This document shows positions 43,453-54,366 of a stretch of 59,872 nt of DNA, one piece after another. The translations under genes were made by a program, and so were the position numbers. Origin of the DNA: Fictibacillus barbaricus (lineage in GTDB: Bacteria > Bacillota > Bacilli > Bacillales > Fictibacillaceae); NCBI RefSeq assembly GCF_014635025.1, contig NZ_BMCE01000006.1:1-59872 (forward strand), given 5' to 3'. Numbering within the stretch: the first letter of the stretch is position 1; the number at the start of each line of letters is the position of its first letter. A model generated the notes under the pieces. It was not told the origin of the DNA. It ran no database searches and saw nothing but the letters and a program-made list of their open reading frames with translations.

Positions 43453-43971
43453 TTATTTTTGACCTCTTCTCCATCTTTCAAATATTTCGGCAATTTCATC
43501 TGATAGATGGATAGAGGAGGGGTTTTGTTTTCTTTTTCGTTCGCCGACGGAAACATGTATGTGTTTTTCTATTTCATCCATTTCGTTCTTTAGTTCGCGT
43601 GCGGATTTGCGAAGTGCACCTTTACCAAAGATCTGCCACTGTTCTGTTGAATCCGATGTCGCCACATAAATACGTGTGTCTATCGATTTCAATTCTCCAA
43701 CCAGCCGTTCAATCCGTTCATCCGCTGTTTCATTCTCTCGTGTAAAAATAACTTCCACACGATGATTTTTTGTCTTTTTCTCTGTGCCGGGTGACAGGTG
43801 GGCATCAAATACAACAATGACTTGATACCCCGTTGTTCCCTGGTACTCTGCCATATACTCGATCAGCAGATCCCTTGCTTTTGCAAAGTCTGATGTTTTT
43901 AGGCTCCGAAGTTCGGGCCAAGCGCCAATGATGTTGTATCCATCAACAATCAGATAGTGGCGGGTTTTCAT
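43453..43971 (-). CDS. yacP: NYN-domain ribosome-dependent mRNA endonuclease Rae1 (YacP)
   Basis: 172 residues. PIN-like NYN fold with VDGYNIIGAWPEL (8-20) and VVFDAH (about 52-57) carrying the acidic residues, then SDSTEQW. B. subtilis Rae1 enters the ribosomal A site and cleaves certain mRNAs in a translation-dependent manner. ATG overlaps the rlmB stop by four bases, so rRNA methylation and mRNA decay genes are coupled. Confidence 0.9.
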   Translation of the reverse strand: MKTRHYLIVDGYNIIGAWPELRSLKTSDFAKARDLLIEYMAEYQGTTGYQVIVVFDAHLSPGTEKKTKNHRVEVIFTRENETADERIERLVGELKSIDTRIYVATSDSTEQWQIFGKGALRKSARELKNEMDEIEKHIHVSVGERKRKQNPSSIHLSDEIAEIFERWRRGQK

Positions 43972-44732
43972 TTTCGCGCTTCTAGCGGATTGCGGTTGCG
44001 GTACACTTCATACATTAACAGACTGGCAGCAACTGAAGCGTTTAAAGAAGTTACTTGTCCCTTCATTGGAAGCTGAACGAGGAAATCACATGTCTCAGAA
44101 ACGAGTCTCCCCATCCCTTTCCCCTCACTTCCAATAACAAGGCCTAATGGCATGTCCCACTTTGCCTGCCTGTAATCTTCTTTCCCTTTCATATCAGCCC
44201 CGGCAAACCACATGCCGCGGTCCTTTAATTCTTTCATGGTCTGAACAATATTGGTTACACGAACAACAGGAATATATTCGATAGCCCCCGTAGAAGCCTT
44301 TGCAACAGTTGCCGTTAAACCTACTGAACGTCTTTTCGGTATGATGATGCCATGTGCTCCGACGGCATCAGCTGTACGCATGATCGATCCTAGGTTATGC
44401 GGATCTTCCAGCTCGTCCAATAAAATAAAGAAAGGCTCTTCACCGCGTTCTTCAGCTATTTTAAACAAATCATCGATCTCAGCATAGGTATATGCAGCCA
44501 CACCAGCGATAACACCCTGGTGGTTACCTCCGCCGCTTAAAGAATCTAGCTTTTGTTTCGGTACATATTGTACAAGTACGTTTTGTTTTTTTGCCATTGA
44601 AACAATTGTACTAACAGGACCCTTTTGAGAACCCTCTCCTACAAAAATTTTATTAATATCACGGCCGGAGCGCAGCACTTCCATGACCGGATTACGGCCA
44701 ATAATCAGTTCTTGTTCTTTTCCTTCACTCAT
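43968..44732 (-). CDS. rlmB: 23S rRNA 2'-O-methyltransferase RlmB (SpoU family)
   Basis: 254 residues from ATG 44732 (MSEGKEQELIIGRNPV), after AAAGGGGGAGG. N-terminal SpoU substrate-binding domain, then the trefoil-knot SPOUT core with LDELEDPHNLGSIMRTADAVG, LVIGSEGKGMGRLV and LPMKGQVTSLNASVAASLLMYE. Methylates G2251 of 23S rRNA in E. coli. Confidence 0.94.
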   Translation of the reverse strand: MSEGKEQELIIGRNPVMEVLRSGRDINKIFVGEGSQKGPVSTIVSMAKKQNVLVQYVPKQKLDSLSGGGNHQGVIAGVAAYTYAEIDDLFKIAEERGEEPFFILLDELEDPHNLGSIMRTADAVGAHGIIIPKRRSVGLTATVAKASTGAIEYIPVVRVTNIVQTMKELKDRGMWFAGADMKGKEDYRQAKWDMPLGLVIGSEGKGMGRLVSETCDFLVQLPMKGQVTSLNASVAASLLMYEVYRNRNPLEARK

Positions 44733-44749
44733 CTTTTGACCTCCCCCTT

Positions 44750-45145
44750 TCAAGATTTATCTGTTAAGACATATTCCATGATCTCTTTAAGACGTTCATG
44801 CTGGTTCAACAGATGGAGATAACCGATGATCGCCTCAAAACTTGTTGCATGTCTATACGTTTGAACATCTGTATTCTTTGGAACTGTTCCTTGGTTGGCG
44901 TTTCGACCACGCTTGATGACAGCGATCTCTTCTTCTGTAAAATAGTTTTCTTCAAGCAGTTGAACGACCATGACTGCCTGAGCTTTTGCTGAAACAAACT
45001 TGGTAGCTGATACATGAAGTCTGTTCGGTTTTATCTGACCGTTACGGATAAGGTGTTCACGGACAAATTGTTCCATAACCGCATCGCCCATGTAAGCAAG
45101 CGTGGTTCCGTTCAATTGTTTAAAATCTGCATCTGTTAGTTTCAT
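44750..45145 (-). CDS. mrnC: Mini-ribonuclease III
   Basis: 131 residues. A lone RNase III catalytic domain with no double-stranded RNA binding domain: [18 protein letters not shown] carries the acidic site, and [11 protein letters not shown] the second signature. Processes 23S rRNA ends in B. subtilis. Directly follows cysS without a gap, co-transcribed with it. Confidence 0.94.
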   Translation of the reverse strand: MKLTDADFKQLNGTTLAYMGDAVMEQFVREHLIRNGQIKPNRLHVSATKFVSAKAQAVMVVQLLEENYFTEEEIAVIKRGRNANQGTVPKNTDVQTYRHATSFEAIIGYLHLLNQHERLKEIMEYVLTDKS

Positions 45146-46549
45146 CTACCTATCTCTTTTCCACCGTACACCTTGTGCGGTATCTTCCAAAATGATGTTC
45201 TGTTCTTTGAGCAGATCACGGATCTCATCGGCACGAGCAAAGTTCTTTTCTTTACGGGCCTGATTTCGTTCTTGGATCAGAGCATCAATCTGTTCATCCA
45301 ACAGTTCCTCTTCCTTATGAAGAGTAAGTCCCATCACACCTGTAAGTTCATCAAATAATGCGATGAATTCCGTGATAACAGCTTTAGATGTGTTCTTTTC
45401 CTGAAGGTAGACATTCGCTTCTCTTGAGAAATCAAACAGAATGGAGATAGCGTTTGCTGTGTTGAAATCATCATCCATATCTGCGATAAACTTCGCTCTT
45501 GTTTCTGAAATGAGTGCCGTCCACTTATCCGTATCTTCAGAAAGATCTGCCGAAACGGTTAAACGATGTTTTAAGTTCTCATACGCCGTGCGGATTCGGT
45601 TTAAACCTGATTCAGCCGCTTCTAAAAGTTCTTGGCTGAAGTTGATCGGGTTGCGGTAATGTACAGCAAGCATAAAGAATCGGATAACTTGCGGGTCCTG
45701 CTGTTTTACCAGATCGTGAACGAGTACAAAGTTCCCGAGTGATTTGGACATTTTTTCGTTGTTAATATTAATATACCCATTATGCATCCAATATTTAGCC
45801 ATCGGAGCTTCATTTAATGCTTCAGATTGTGCAATCTCATTCTCGTGATGCGGAAATGTTAAATCTTGCCCTCCGCCATGAATATCGATCGAATCGCCTA
45901 AATATTTCTTAGCCATTGCCGAGCACTCGATATGCCAGCCAGGACGCCCATTGCCCCATGGACTTTCCCAATAGATCTCGCCTTCTTTTGCTGCTTTCCA
46001 TAACGCAAAATCAAGCGGATCTTCCTTTTTCTCGCCAACTTCAATTCTTGCCCCAGATTTTAAGTCATCAATGGACTGGTGCGACAGTTTTCCGTAGCCG
46101 TTGAACGAACGCGTTTTAAAATAAACATCACCCGCTGCTTCATAAGCAAAACCTTTCTTGATTAAATTCTCGATAAATTCAATAATCTCGGGCATCGTTT
46201 CTGTTACTCGAGGATGTGCATCTGCTTTTTGAACTCCTAGCGCGCAAGTATCCTCGTGATAGGCATTGATGAACTTTTCAGCGATCGTCGGAACATCGCT
46301 CCCCATTTCATTCGCTGCTTTAATCAGCTTGTCATCAACATCAGTAAAGTTAGAGATAAACTGTACATCAAAGCCTCTGTATTCGAGATACCTTCTAACG
46401 GTGTCAAAAACGATAGCGGGACGAGCATTTCCGATATGAATGTAATTGTATACAGTCGGTCCGCACACGTACATCTTTACCTTGCCTTCTTCTAATGGAA
46501 CAAAAAGTTCCTTCTGACGTGTCATCGTATTATAAATTTTAATACCCAT
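45146..46549 (-). CDS. cysS: cysteinyl-tRNA synthetase
   Basis: 467 residues from ATG 46549 ([14 protein letters not shown]), nine bases after GGGAGTG. Class I motifs HIGNARP (HIGH type) and KMSKSLGN (KMSKS). Zinc ligands include C29-type [10 protein letters not shown] in ECSAMA and HHENE. It starts one base after cysE ends, so cysteine synthesis and charging genes are one transcript. Confidence 0.97.
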   Translation of the reverse strand: MGIKIYNTMTRQKELFVPLEEGKVKMYVCGPTVYNYIHIGNARPAIVFDTVRRYLEYRGFDVQFISNFTDVDDKLIKAANEMGSDVPTIAEKFINAYHEDTCALGVQKADAHPRVTETMPEIIEFIENLIKKGFAYEAAGDVYFKTRSFNGYGKLSHQSIDDLKSGARIEVGEKKEDPLDFALWKAAKEGEIYWESPWGNGRPGWHIECSAMAKKYLGDSIDIHGGGQDLTFPHHENEIAQSEALNEAPMAKYWMHNGYININNEKMSKSLGNFVLVHDLVKQQDPQVIRFFMLAVHYRNPINFSQELLEAAESGLNRIRTAYENLKHRLTVSADLSEDTDKWTALISETRAKFIADMDDDFNTANAISILFDFSREANVYLQEKNTSKAVITEFIALFDELTGVMGLTLHKEEELLDEQIDALIQERNQARKEKNFARADEIRDLLKEQNIILEDTAQGVRWKRDR

Positions 46550-46550
46550 A

Positions 46551-47198
46551 TTAGACTTCACTCCCTTTTTTCAGTCTTTCCAGTTCTTCACGCATTTTTA
46601 TCATCTCATCATGCATTTCTCTAAATTTATCTGCTACCGGATCAGGTAAGTCACGATGATCAAGCTCACAGCCAACCTTGACTCCGTCTTGAACGGCGAC
46701 TCTCCCTGGTATTCCAACTACGGTCGCGTTAGGAGGAACATTTTGCAGAACAACCGAACCCGCTCCGACCTTAGAATTTTTCCCAATTGTAATGTTCCCC
46801 AGGACTTTGGCCCCTGTGGCGACGAGTACATGGTCCTCTAATGTTGGATGCCTCTTTCCTTTTTCTTTTCCGGTTCCACCGAGTGTTACCCCTTGATATA
46901 ACGTTACATCATTCCCGATAATACACGTTTCACCGATTACGACGCCCATTCCATGATCGATAAAGAAACGTTTCCCGATCTGTGCGCCAGGGTGTATTTC
47001 AATCCCTGTAAAAAAGCGGCTGATCTGTGATATTAAACGAGCTAAGAACAGCCAGTTTCGTTTAAACAATTTATGCGCCAGTCTGTGGGCCCATACAGCA
47101 TGCAATCCTGAATACGTTAAGATCACTTCCAACGAACTTCTTGCAGCTGGATCTTTTTCGAAAACGACCTGAATGTCTTCTTTTATGTCTGAAAACAA
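46551..47198 (-). CDS. cysE: serine O-acetyltransferase
   Basis: 215 residues. The best start is the TTG at 47198 ([21 protein letters not shown]), ten bases after AAGGAGG; upstream codons run into that site. Left-handed beta-helix hexapeptide repeats from about residue 65 on, with [15 protein letters not shown] and [12 protein letters not shown] active-site loops. Makes O-acetylserine for cysteine synthesis. The transcript carries a T-box riboswitch and a copy of the dispersed repeat in the leader. Confidence 0.94.
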   Translation of the reverse strand: MFSDIKEDIQVVFEKDPAARSSLEVILTYSGLHAVWAHRLAHKLFKRNWLFLARLISQISRFFTGIEIHPGAQIGKRFFIDHGMGVVIGETCIIGNDVTLYQGVTLGGTGKEKGKRHPTLEDHVLVATGAKVLGNITIGKNSKVGAGSVVLQNVPPNATVVGIPGRVAVQDGVKVGCELDHRDLPDPVADKFREMHDEMIKMREELERLKKGSEV

Positions 47199-47264
47199 GC
47201 TCCCCCAACCTCCTTGCTTTTTAAAATAAGGCACTTTACGCTTACTTTGTTGCTCTTGAAAGTG

Positions 47265-47391
47265 GTTGATCTCCGTTCCAGGATGCTCGCTTTCCGCGGG
47301 GTGTGCGGTGAGCCTTGGCGCTTTGCGCCTATAAAAGTCTCACCTGTCCCACTGATCCCGCAGGAGTCTCGCACCTTACACTCTAATCAAC
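47265..47391 (-). repeat. dispersed GC-rich repeat, copy 4 (inverted, in the cysE leader)
   Basis: 127-base copy in reverse orientation: on the minus strand GTTGATtag, then GGTGCGAGACTCCTGCGGGA, GGGACAGGTGAGACT, GCGCAAAGCGCC, GGCTCACCGCAC and CCGCGGAAAGCGAGCATCC, closing with GATCAAC-like sequence. Both terminal boxes are kept. It lies between the T-box terminator and the cysE start codon, so it is transcribed as leader mRNA. Confidence 0.9.
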
Positions 47392-47454
47392 TTATCAATG
47401 AAGTCACTTTAGAAAAACGACTCAAGAACAGCATTCTTTTATAAAATGGCGAGA

Positions 47455-47715
47455 AATAAAAAACGCCTCTGTGCCAAAAATGACACAGAGACGCTTGTTT
47501 TAGACGCGGTTCCACTCTGTTTAACAGGTAAAATAAAAAGCACCTGTTCCCTTAAGCTCCATAACGGGGAGATTCCGCCCAAACCTACTATGCTTTCAGC
47601 CAGGGACTCCGAGGGGCACTTCAGCAAGCATTTTCATGAACCACTTTCAGCCGGTGATGGTTCTCTCTACTATGAAAAGGCGCTAGCCTACTTTCCTCAT
47701 CTGCGTTTTACCTTT
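47455..47715 (-). ncRNA. T-box riboswitch, cysteine specific, controlling cysE-cysS
   Basis: Minus strand: the T-box AGAGTGGAACCGCG (47505-47518) is followed by a terminator CGTCTCTGTGTC/GGCACAGAGGCG and a run of Ts (47458-47493). Stem I is recognisable: GAGG/CCTC base, loop-E pair AGTA/GAA, and TTTTCAT/ATGAAAA helix. In the specifier loop the codon after GAA-G is TGC (47616-47618), cysteine. Uncharged tRNA-Cys should stabilise the antiterminator and switch on cysE, cysS, mrnC, rlmB and yacP. A TATAAT at 47738-47743 is a candidate promoter with poor -35. Confidence 0.92.
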
Positions 47716-47767
47716 AAATTTAAGTTTCTTTTACTATATTATAATCTTCGCAAAATGTGTACTTTTA

Positions 47768-49237
47768 TTACTTATTAATTTGAGTCAGTACTGCATTTAG
47801 GCGCTTTACAATGACTTCTTTTCCTAAAAGAGAAACAGCTGCTGGGAGATCTGGACCATGTGTCTGTCCAGTTGTAGCCACACGGATTGGCATGAACAAG
47901 TTCTTCCCTTTTTGTCCGGTTTCTTTTTGAACAGTCTTCATCATCGCTTTAATATCTTCTGCCTCAAACGATTCGCTGTTCTCAACCTGGTTTAAGAAAG
48001 CTTCCATAACGGATGGAACTCCTTCACCTTGTAATACTTCTAGCGCTTCCCCTTCATATTCGATCTCTTCTTTAAAGAATAGTTCCGTTAGGTCTACGAT
48101 TTCTGCACCATAGCTCATCTTCTCCTGATGAAGAGCAACAAGTTTCGTTACCCACTCTTGTTCTTCTGCACTTGGATTTTCAGAGATTCTTCCTGCTTTT
48201 TTAAGATGAGGCAAGCAAAGTTCAACGATGCGATCAACATCTTGCTGTTTCATATATTGGTTGTTCAGCCATTCTAGCTTCTGTGTATCAAATACAGCAG
48301 GTGCTTTTGATAAACGGTTCGGGTCAAAGATTTTGATAAATTCTTCACGGCTGAAGATTTCTTCTTCCCCGCCCGGTGACCATCCTAAAAGGGCAATAAA
48401 GTTAAACAGCGCTTCCGGCAGATAGCCTAAGTCTTTATATTGCTCGATAAACTGAACGATTGATTCGTCACGTTTACTTAATTTCTTTCTGTTTTCATTA
48501 ACGATCAATGTTGTATGGCCAAACTTCGGGTGTTCGAAGCCCAGCGCATCATAGATCAATAACTGCTTCGGTGTATTTGAGATATGGTCATCACCGCGTA
48601 GTACATGAGAGATCGCCATTTCGTGATCATCAATCACAACTGCGTAGTTATATGTCGGGATTCCGTCTTTTTTTACGATAACAAAGTCACCAAACCCATT
48701 GGACTCAAAGGAAACTTCACCTTTTACCATATCATCAAACGTTATGGTGCGGTCTTGTGGTACTTGGAAACGAATGCTCGGACGTCGGCCCTCTGCTTCT
48801 AAAGCAGCTTTCTCTTCAACCGTTAAGCTGCGGCAGCGTCCGTCATATACAGGCGTTTCACCTTTTGCCATCTGCTCTTCCCGAGATGCTTCCAGCTCTT
48901 CTTCCGTACAATAACACGTATAAGCAAGGCCTTTTGACAGAAGTTCATCTGTATACTTTTCATAAAGATCAAGTCGTTCCATTTGTCGATAAGGGCCATA
49001 ATCTCCGCCGATATCAACACTTTCATCCCAATCCATACCAAGCCATTTCAAGTGGTTCAACTGACTTTCTTCCCCACCTTGGATGTTGCGTTTCTGATCG
49101 GTGTCTTCGATTCGGATAATAAATTTACCGCCAGTGTGGCGTGCATATAAATAATTAAATAAAGCAGCTCGTGCGTTCCCGATATGTAAATGTCCTGTTG
49201 GACTTGGTGCATAGCGTACTCGAACTTCGTTTGCCAT
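47768..49237 (-). CDS. gltX: glutamyl-tRNA synthetase
   Basis: 489 residues, class I. HIGH-type [16 protein letters not shown] (11-26), KMSKS-type KLSKRDESI (about 253), and CYCTEEELE zinc-like region. In Bacillus this enzyme is non-discriminating and also charges tRNA-Gln, which GatCAB then amidates. No glnS in the window. Follows ispF after 28 bases. Confidence 0.97.
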   Translation of the reverse strand: MANEVRVRYAPSPTGHLHIGNARAALFNYLYARHTGGKFIIRIEDTDQKRNIQGGEESQLNHLKWLGMDWDESVDIGGDYGPYRQMERLDLYEKYTDELLSKGLAYTCYCTEEELEASREEQMAKGETPVYDGRCRSLTVEEKAALEAEGRRPSIRFQVPQDRTITFDDMVKGEVSFESNGFGDFVIVKKDGIPTYNYAVVIDDHEMAISHVLRGDDHISNTPKQLLIYDALGFEHPKFGHTTLIVNENRKKLSKRDESIVQFIEQYKDLGYLPEALFNFIALLGWSPGGEEEIFSREEFIKIFDPNRLSKAPAVFDTQKLEWLNNQYMKQQDVDRIVELCLPHLKKAGRISENPSAEEQEWVTKLVALHQEKMSYGAEIVDLTELFFKEEIEYEGEALEVLQGEGVPSVMEAFLNQVENSESFEAEDIKAMMKTVQKETGQKGKNLFMPIRVATTGQTHGPDLPAAVSLLGKEVIVKRLNAVLTQINK

Positions 49238-49265
49238 CTTGCTTCACCTCTTCAAAATTTTAAGT

Positions 49266-49748
49266 TTATAAATCTGACTTCTCGATTAAAACAACAGCTT
49301 GTGCGGCGATTCCCTCTTCACGGCCAGGGAATCCTAGCTTTTCAGTCGTTGTTGCTTTTACATTGATCTGGTCTGCCGGAACAGCAAAGATACCAGCAAT
49401 TACTGAACGCATTTCTTCAATGTGCGGCAGCATTTTTGGTTTTTGTGCGATGATCGTACAATCTATATTGCCTAAACGATAGCCCTTGTTCTCGACCATC
49501 TTCCAAGAGTCTGATAGTAATCGTTTTGAGTCTGCGTCTTTATAGGCAGGATCAGTATCTGGGAAGTGTTTCCCGATATCCCCTTCACCCGCTGCTCCTA
49601 ACAATGCATCTGTGATCGCATGCAAAAGAACGTCAGCATCTGAATGTCCTAAAAGTCCCTTTTCATATGGAATGGTTACTCCGCCGATAATTAACGGACG
49701 CCCTTCACAAAAGGCATGTACATCAAAACCCTGTCCGATGCGCATCAT
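49266..49748 (-). CDS. ispF: 2-C-methyl-D-erythritol 2,4-cyclodiphosphate synthase
   Basis: 160 residues. [11 protein letters not shown] start with zinc ligands D8 and H10 (counting MMRIG) and H in [14 protein letters not shown] (non-mevalonate) isoprenoid pathway. ATG overlaps the ispD stop by four bases, so the two MEP enzymes are translated together. A second ATG at 49745 is an equally possible start. Confidence 0.96.
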   Translation of the reverse strand: MMRIGQGFDVHAFCEGRPLIIGGVTIPYEKGLLGHSDADVLLHAITDALLGAAGEGDIGKHFPDTDPAYKDADSKRLLSDSWKMVENKGYRLGNIDCTIIAQKPKMLPHIEEMRSVIAGIFAVPADQINVKATTTEKLGFPGREEGIAAQAVVLIEKSDL

Positions 49749-50440
49749 GCTTTTTCCCCCTGTCTCTCTAACAAGATGGCTTGTCCATACAACAAGTCAT
49801 CAGACGTAGTTAATTTTATATTATGATAGTCTCCCATTACAATAGCGACTGTTTCTCCAATTCGTTCCACAAGGCTCGCATCATCCGTTCCAAGATAACC
49901 ATCCGAATCTGCTTCTTCATGTGCTCTCTTTACGATAGAAAGACGAAAAGCTTGCGGGGTTTGAACAGCCCACAAGCTGGAACGGTCGATCGTTTCTTCC
50001 ACCTGATGTTGAACAACTCGTTTAACCGTATCCTTGACAGGTACAGCTAATACGGCAGAACCAGTGTCTACAGCTTTGTTTACAAGTTGTCCAATGGAGT
50101 CAATAGTGATGAAAGGACGTGCTGCATCATGAACGAGAACAAGGTCTGCATCTTCCGGTACCTTCTTTAAGCCCTCATATACACTTTGCTGACGTTCTTC
50201 CCCGCCTGGAACGATTTGTCGCACTTTTGTATATTGGAATGTTTGTACAAAATTCTGCATCTGCTGCAATTCCTGCTCACTGCCAACTAGGATAATACCT
50301 GCACATGCAGGGTCTTTCTCAAACACATCAAGCGTGTGTGCAAGAACCGGTTTTCCTAATAGCTCAATCCATTGCTTGGAAATGCCGGCATTCATTCTTT
50401 TCCCTTGTCCAGCAGCAGGAATGACTGTCCAATAATTCAC
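49745..50440 (-). CDS. ispD: 2-C-methyl-D-erythritol 4-phosphate cytidylyltransferase
   Basis: 231 residues from the GTG at about 50440 ([16 protein letters not shown]), which is six bases after GGTGGGG; a GTG four codons upstream would overlap this site. Nucleotidyltransferase motif [18 protein letters not shown] and [10 protein letters not shown] are intact. Third step of the MEP pathway. Follows yacL closely. Confidence 0.94.
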   Translation of the reverse strand: MNYWTVIPAAGQGKRMNAGISKQWIELLGKPVLAHTLDVFEKDPACAGIILVGSEQELQQMQNFVQTFQYTKVRQIVPGGEERQQSVYEGLKKVPEDADLVLVHDAARPFITIDSIGQLVNKAVDTGSAVLAVPVKDTVKRVVQHQVEETIDRSSLWAVQTPQAFRLSIVKRAHEEADSDGYLGTDDASLVERIGETVAIVMGDYHNIKLTTSDDLLYGQAILLERQGEKA

Positions 50441-50458
50441 GTGCTTCCCCACCGTTCA

Positions 50459-51550
50459 TTACAATGCTTTTTCTAACAACTTTTTCTTAGCAAAAATCAT
50501 ACGGCCCGCTGATGTTTGAAGGACGGAAGTTACAATCACATCGATCGTTTTACCAACATAATCACGTCCATCTTCTACAACGATCATCGTTCCATCATCC
50601 AGATAGCCAACGCCTTGATTCTGCTCTTTCCCATCTTTAATAACTTGGACAACCAGTTCCTCACCAGGTAATACAACCGGTTTTACCGCATTTGCCAAAT
50701 CATTAATGTTAAGTACGGCAACGTTCTGCAGTTCACATACTTTATTTAAGTTAAAATCGTTCGTTACAACAACGCCGGTTAACAACTGAGCGAGTTTCAC
50801 AAGTTTGCTGTCTACCTCGGTTACTTCTTCAAAGTCACCTTCATAGATTTCAACTTTCATAGAAAGCTCTTTTTGAATACGATTTAGGATATCAAGACCA
50901 CGGCGCCCTCGATTTCGTTTCAATACATCAGAAGAATCAGCGATATATTGCAATTCTTCTAACACAAAACGAGGGATGATAAGCGGTCCTTCTAAAAAAC
51001 CGGTTTGACAGATATCGGCAACTCGTCCGTCTATAATAACACTTGTATCCAGTATCTTGTACTTCCCGCGCGGCTTATCTACCTCTGCTTCTTTCTTTCG
51101 TTCTTTTCCTTGTCGGTTTAAGGAGAACAGCTGAATCAACTCGTCTCTCTTTTTAAAACCAACCTGAAAACCTAGATAACCGAGTAGAAACGTAATAGCG
51201 ATCGGCAAGATCGAACTTACAACAACGATATCCATAGAGCTAAGCGGTGACTGAATCAAAAACGCAACGATCAGTCCAAAGATCAATCCCATCGTTCCTG
51301 ATAAAAGATCGGTTGCAGGGGCTTTGACAACCGTTTCCTCTGCCCAGCGTATTAAACCTACTACGTAATCTGACAGCCAAAATGTAGATAAAAATAGTAT
51401 AAGTGCACCAATCACTGCCCCGACATATGGGGATGTTACTTGATTCGGCAAATCGCCAAAGTTAAGTACACGAATGAGATCTGGTATATAAAGATAGCCT
51501 AGCATGCCCCCTATGACGATAAAAAATAGTTGAACAATTCTTTTTAGCAT
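50459..51550 (-). CDS. yacL: PIN/TRAM domain membrane protein YacL
   Basis: 363 residues from ATG 51550 ([10 protein letters not shown]), after GGGGAGGTG. Four membrane segments in the first ~140 residues, then a PIN domain ([28 protein letters not shown]) and a C-terminal TRAM domain ([30 protein letters not shown]). Acidic PIN residues suggest RNase activity at the membrane; no substrate is known. Conserved neighbour of disA and ispD. Confidence 0.88.
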   Translation of the reverse strand: MLKRIVQLFFIVIGGMLGYLYIPDLIRVLNFGDLPNQVTSPYVGAVIGALILFLSTFWLSDYVVGLIRWAEETVVKAPATDLLSGTMGLIFGLIVAFLIQSPLSSMDIVVVSSILPIAITFLLGYLGFQVGFKKRDELIQLFSLNRQGKERKKEAEVDKPRGKYKILDTSVIIDGRVADICQTGFLEGPLIIPRFVLEELQYIADSSDVLKRNRGRRGLDILNRIQKELSMKVEIYEGDFEEVTEVDSKLVKLAQLLTGVVVTNDFNLNKVCELQNVAVLNINDLANAVKPVVLPGEELVVQVIKDGKEQNQGVGYLDDGTMIVVEDGRDYVGKTIDVIVTSVLQTSAGRMIFAKKKLLEKAL

Positions 51551-51656
51551 GCCTGATTCACCTCCCCTAATCATTATTTACAAAATGACCGTAATAAAAA
51601 CGTGCAAAAATAGAAAATTCTTTTTAAATTATGTTTCGCCTATTCTTATGATAAGA

Positions 51657-52730
51657 CTAGATATGGCGATCTACAAAAAGCTGTTCTTGGATTCGTTTTA
51701 ATCCTTCTTTTACTTTTCTTGCACGGATCTCACCTATACCTTCAACCTCGTCCAACTCATCAATAGATGCGCGTAAGATTTGTGGAAGGTTGTCAAAAGC
51801 ATCTGTTAAATTCTCGATAATAACAGATGGCAATCTTGGTATCTTGGCAAGAATACGGTATCCGCGCGGATGAATGGTCTCATCTTGTATATTCATACCG
51901 GCTGAGAAGCCTAAAAGTTTCATAATGACAGATTCATCAAATAATTCTTCACTGGAAAGTTTATTCAACTGGCGAAGAATAGCATATGGATCACTTTCGC
52001 TATCCTTCATATAGTCCTTGATTAAGAGCAGCGCTTCCTCCTCAATGTTAGAAACAAGCTCCTCCATCTGGATTCTGATGAGTCTTCCTTCAACACCAAG
52101 TTCATTAACATATTTAATAATCTCATTTTTTATGCGTAAAACCATCTCAATTCTATGAATAACTTGTGTAACTTCTTGGAAAGTCACCAATTCTTCAAAT
52201 TCAAGCGCGCCAAGATTCGTAACACTCTGATCAAAAACCACTTTATATTTTTCAAGTGTTTGAATCGCCTGGTTTGCTTTTGTTAAGATGACACCGATCT
52301 CTTTTAAGGAATAACGGATCATCCCTTGATAAAGCGTAATGACGTTTCGGCGCTGAGAGATCGAGATGACGAGGTTGCCAGTCTGGCGCGCAACTCGCTC
52401 AGCTGTTCTGTGGCGAATACCCGTTTCCGTAGAAGGAATAACAGTATCCGGAATTAGCTGTGTATTCGCGTAAAGAATTTTAACTGCATCTTCATTTAAG
52501 ATAATAGCTCCATCCATTTTGGCAAGCTCATATAGTGATGCCGGGGAGTACTTACAGTTAATTGAAAAACCCCCATCTACTATTTCTTTTACTTTATCGT
52601 TATATCCAACAACGATCAGTCCGCCCGTATTCGCACGCAAAACATTGTCGATACCTTCCCGTAGCGGAGTGCCGGGAGCAACAAGCTGTAACATTTGGCT
52701 TATGATTGCTTCTTTAATCGCATGGTCCAT
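51657..52730 (-). CDS. disA: DNA integrity scanning protein DisA (diadenylate cyclase)
   Basis: 357 residues. N-terminal DAC domain with DGA (73-75) and RHR (about 106-108) catalytic motifs, central helical region, and C-terminal HhH DNA-binding domain ([21 protein letters not shown]). Makes c-di-AMP and slows at branched DNA such as Holliday junctions, coupling DNA damage to signalling and sporulation. Nine bases after radA, its functional partner. Confidence 0.96.
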   Translation of the reverse strand: MDHAIKEAIISQMLQLVAPGTPLREGIDNVLRANTGGLIVVGYNDKVKEIVDGGFSINCKYSPASLYELAKMDGAIILNEDAVKILYANTQLIPDTVIPSTETGIRHRTAERVARQTGNLVISISQRRNVITLYQGMIRYSLKEIGVILTKANQAIQTLEKYKVVFDQSVTNLGALEFEELVTFQEVTQVIHRIEMVLRIKNEIIKYVNELGVEGRLIRIQMEELVSNIEEEALLLIKDYMKDSESDPYAILRQLNKLSSEELFDESVIMKLLGFSAGMNIQDETIHPRGYRILAKIPRLPSVIIENLTDAFDNLPQILRASIDELDEVEGIGEIRARKVKEGLKRIQEQLFVDRHI

Positions 52731-52738
52731 AATATGCT

Positions 52739-54115
52739 TTACCCTCCTAACGCTGCTTGTAATGCCTCATAAACAGTAGATACACCAACGACTTCAATCC
52801 CCTTTGGAACTGTCCAGCCGCCGATATTTTTATCAGGTATAATAGCACGCGTAAAACCTAACTTTGCAGCTTCATGTACTCGCTGCTCAATACGGGAAAC
52901 CCTTCTAACCTCTCCCGTTAATCCTATTTCACCAATCATAACATCCGTAGGCTTTGTGGGTGAATCGCGAAAGCTTGACGCGATACTGATCGCAACAGCC
53001 AGATCGATGGCTGGTTCATCAAGTCTTACACCACCCGCTACGTTCAAGTACGCATCTTGGTTCTGAAGCAGCAATCCCACTCGCTTTTCTAAAACGGCCA
53101 TTAATAGAGAGACACGATTATGATCGATTCCGGTAGCCATCCTTCTAGGATTGCCAAAGCTTGTAGGAGATATTAAAGCCTGAAGCTCCACGAGCATCGG
53201 CCGCGTTCCTTCTAGAGAAGCAACAACCGTAGAGCCTGCTGCCCCTTTTGAACGTTCTTCCAGGAAAATTTCAGAAGGGTTTAATACTTCTTCGAGCCCT
53301 TCTTCTTTCATTTCAAAAACACCAATCTCGTTAGTTGAGCCAAAACGATTTTTAACAGCTCTTAATATACGGAAAGTATGATGTCTTTCACCTTCAAAGT
53401 ACAACACGGCATCTACCATATGCTCTAAAAGACGGGGACCGGCGATATTACCCTCTTTTGTAACATGTCCAACGATAAATACAGCAATACCCTTTGTTTT
53501 CGCCATTCTCATGAGATGTGATGTACATTCCCTTACTTGTGAAACACTTCCGGGTGCTGATGTTACTTCAGACCGATATACGGTTTGAATAGAGTCTATT
53601 ATCATGACTGACGGCATCACATCGCTCATAGCCTGCTCAATAAGTTCTAAATCTGTTTCAGCTAAAACAAACAAATCTTTTGCATCGATCTCCAATCGAT
53701 CTGCTCTTAATTTCGTCTGCTTAACCGATTCCTCACCAGATATGTATAGAACACGTTCTCCTTTACGAGCGAGCTGTGCGGATGTTTGCAAAAGCAGCGT
53801 TGATTTTCCGATTCCCGGATCTCCTCCTACTAAAACAAGTGAGCCCGGAACGATTCCGCCGCCTAAAACGCGGTTAAACTCCTGATAATTTGTTGGGATA
53901 CGCGGTTCCTGCTCACTCTTGATCTCCGTTATCGACTGAGGTTTTTGCTTTACGTTTGTATCTCCGACAGAACTTAAGCCCCTTACGTTCTTTTCGGGAC
54001 GGATCGTTTCTTCGACCATCGTATTCCAAGCCTGGCAGCCTGGACATTTCCCCATCCATTTTGGAGATTCATAACCGCAATCTTGGCAAAGAAAGATTGA
54101 TTTTACTTTAGCCAT
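52739..54115 (-). CDS. radA: DNA repair protein RadA
   Basis: 458 residues. Zinc finger C10-x2-C13...C24-x2-C27, RecA-like ATPase with Walker [11 protein letters not shown] (about 96-105), the RadA motif [11 protein letters not shown] (about 257) and a C-terminal Lon-protease-like domain ([19 protein letters not shown]). Branch migration of recombination intermediates. It is separated from clpC by a terminator and 250 bases, unlike the tighter spacing expected for a strict operon; in B. subtilis it is read in part from upstream. Confidence 0.96.
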   Translation of the reverse strand: MAKVKSIFLCQDCGYESPKWMGKCPGCQAWNTMVEETIRPEKNVRGLSSVGDTNVKQKPQSITEIKSEQEPRIPTNYQEFNRVLGGGIVPGSLVLVGGDPGIGKSTLLLQTSAQLARKGERVLYISGEESVKQTKLRADRLEIDAKDLFVLAETDLELIEQAMSDVMPSVMIIDSIQTVYRSEVTSAPGSVSQVRECTSHLMRMAKTKGIAVFIVGHVTKEGNIAGPRLLEHMVDAVLYFEGERHHTFRILRAVKNRFGSTNEIGVFEMKEEGLEEVLNPSEIFLEERSKGAAGSTVVASLEGTRPMLVELQALISPTSFGNPRRMATGIDHNRVSLLMAVLEKRVGLLLQNQDAYLNVAGGVRLDEPAIDLAVAISIASSFRDSPTKPTDVMIGEIGLTGEVRRVSRIEQRVHEAAKLGFTRAIIPDKNIGGWTVPKGIEVVGVSTVYEALQAALGG

Positions 54116-54304
54116 CTAAAAAACTCCTCTTCCAAACTTCACACCATAAAATACATCTATTTATCAAATCCGAAGCTTTTATATAGTAAATAGTTCAATA
54201 CTGAAAAATACAGGATTTACTTCCTTTTATCATAACATAAATCCTAACAACTCTTTCCATTTTGGGCTCCGCAAAAAAAGACGAAACGTAAGAATTATTT
54301 CGAC

Positions 54305-54342
54305 AAAAACCCGGAGGACATGACTGCCTTCCGGGTTTTTTG
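54305..54342 (-). terminator. clpC terminator
   Basis: Minus-strand stem AAAACCCGGaAGG...CCTCCGGGTTTT with T-run, 25 bases beyond the clpC stop. The 180 bases from here to radA hold no assignable element beyond weak AT-rich -10-like sequences. Confidence 0.85.
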
Positions 54343-54366
54343 TAGGATATTCTCATATATTCAGAG

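Noticed and set aside
47183-47374. Minus-strand frame [12 protein letters not shown]... overlapping the cysE start
   Set aside because: It is the translation of dispersed repeat copy 4. Such frames recur wherever this repeat occurs and have no independent support.
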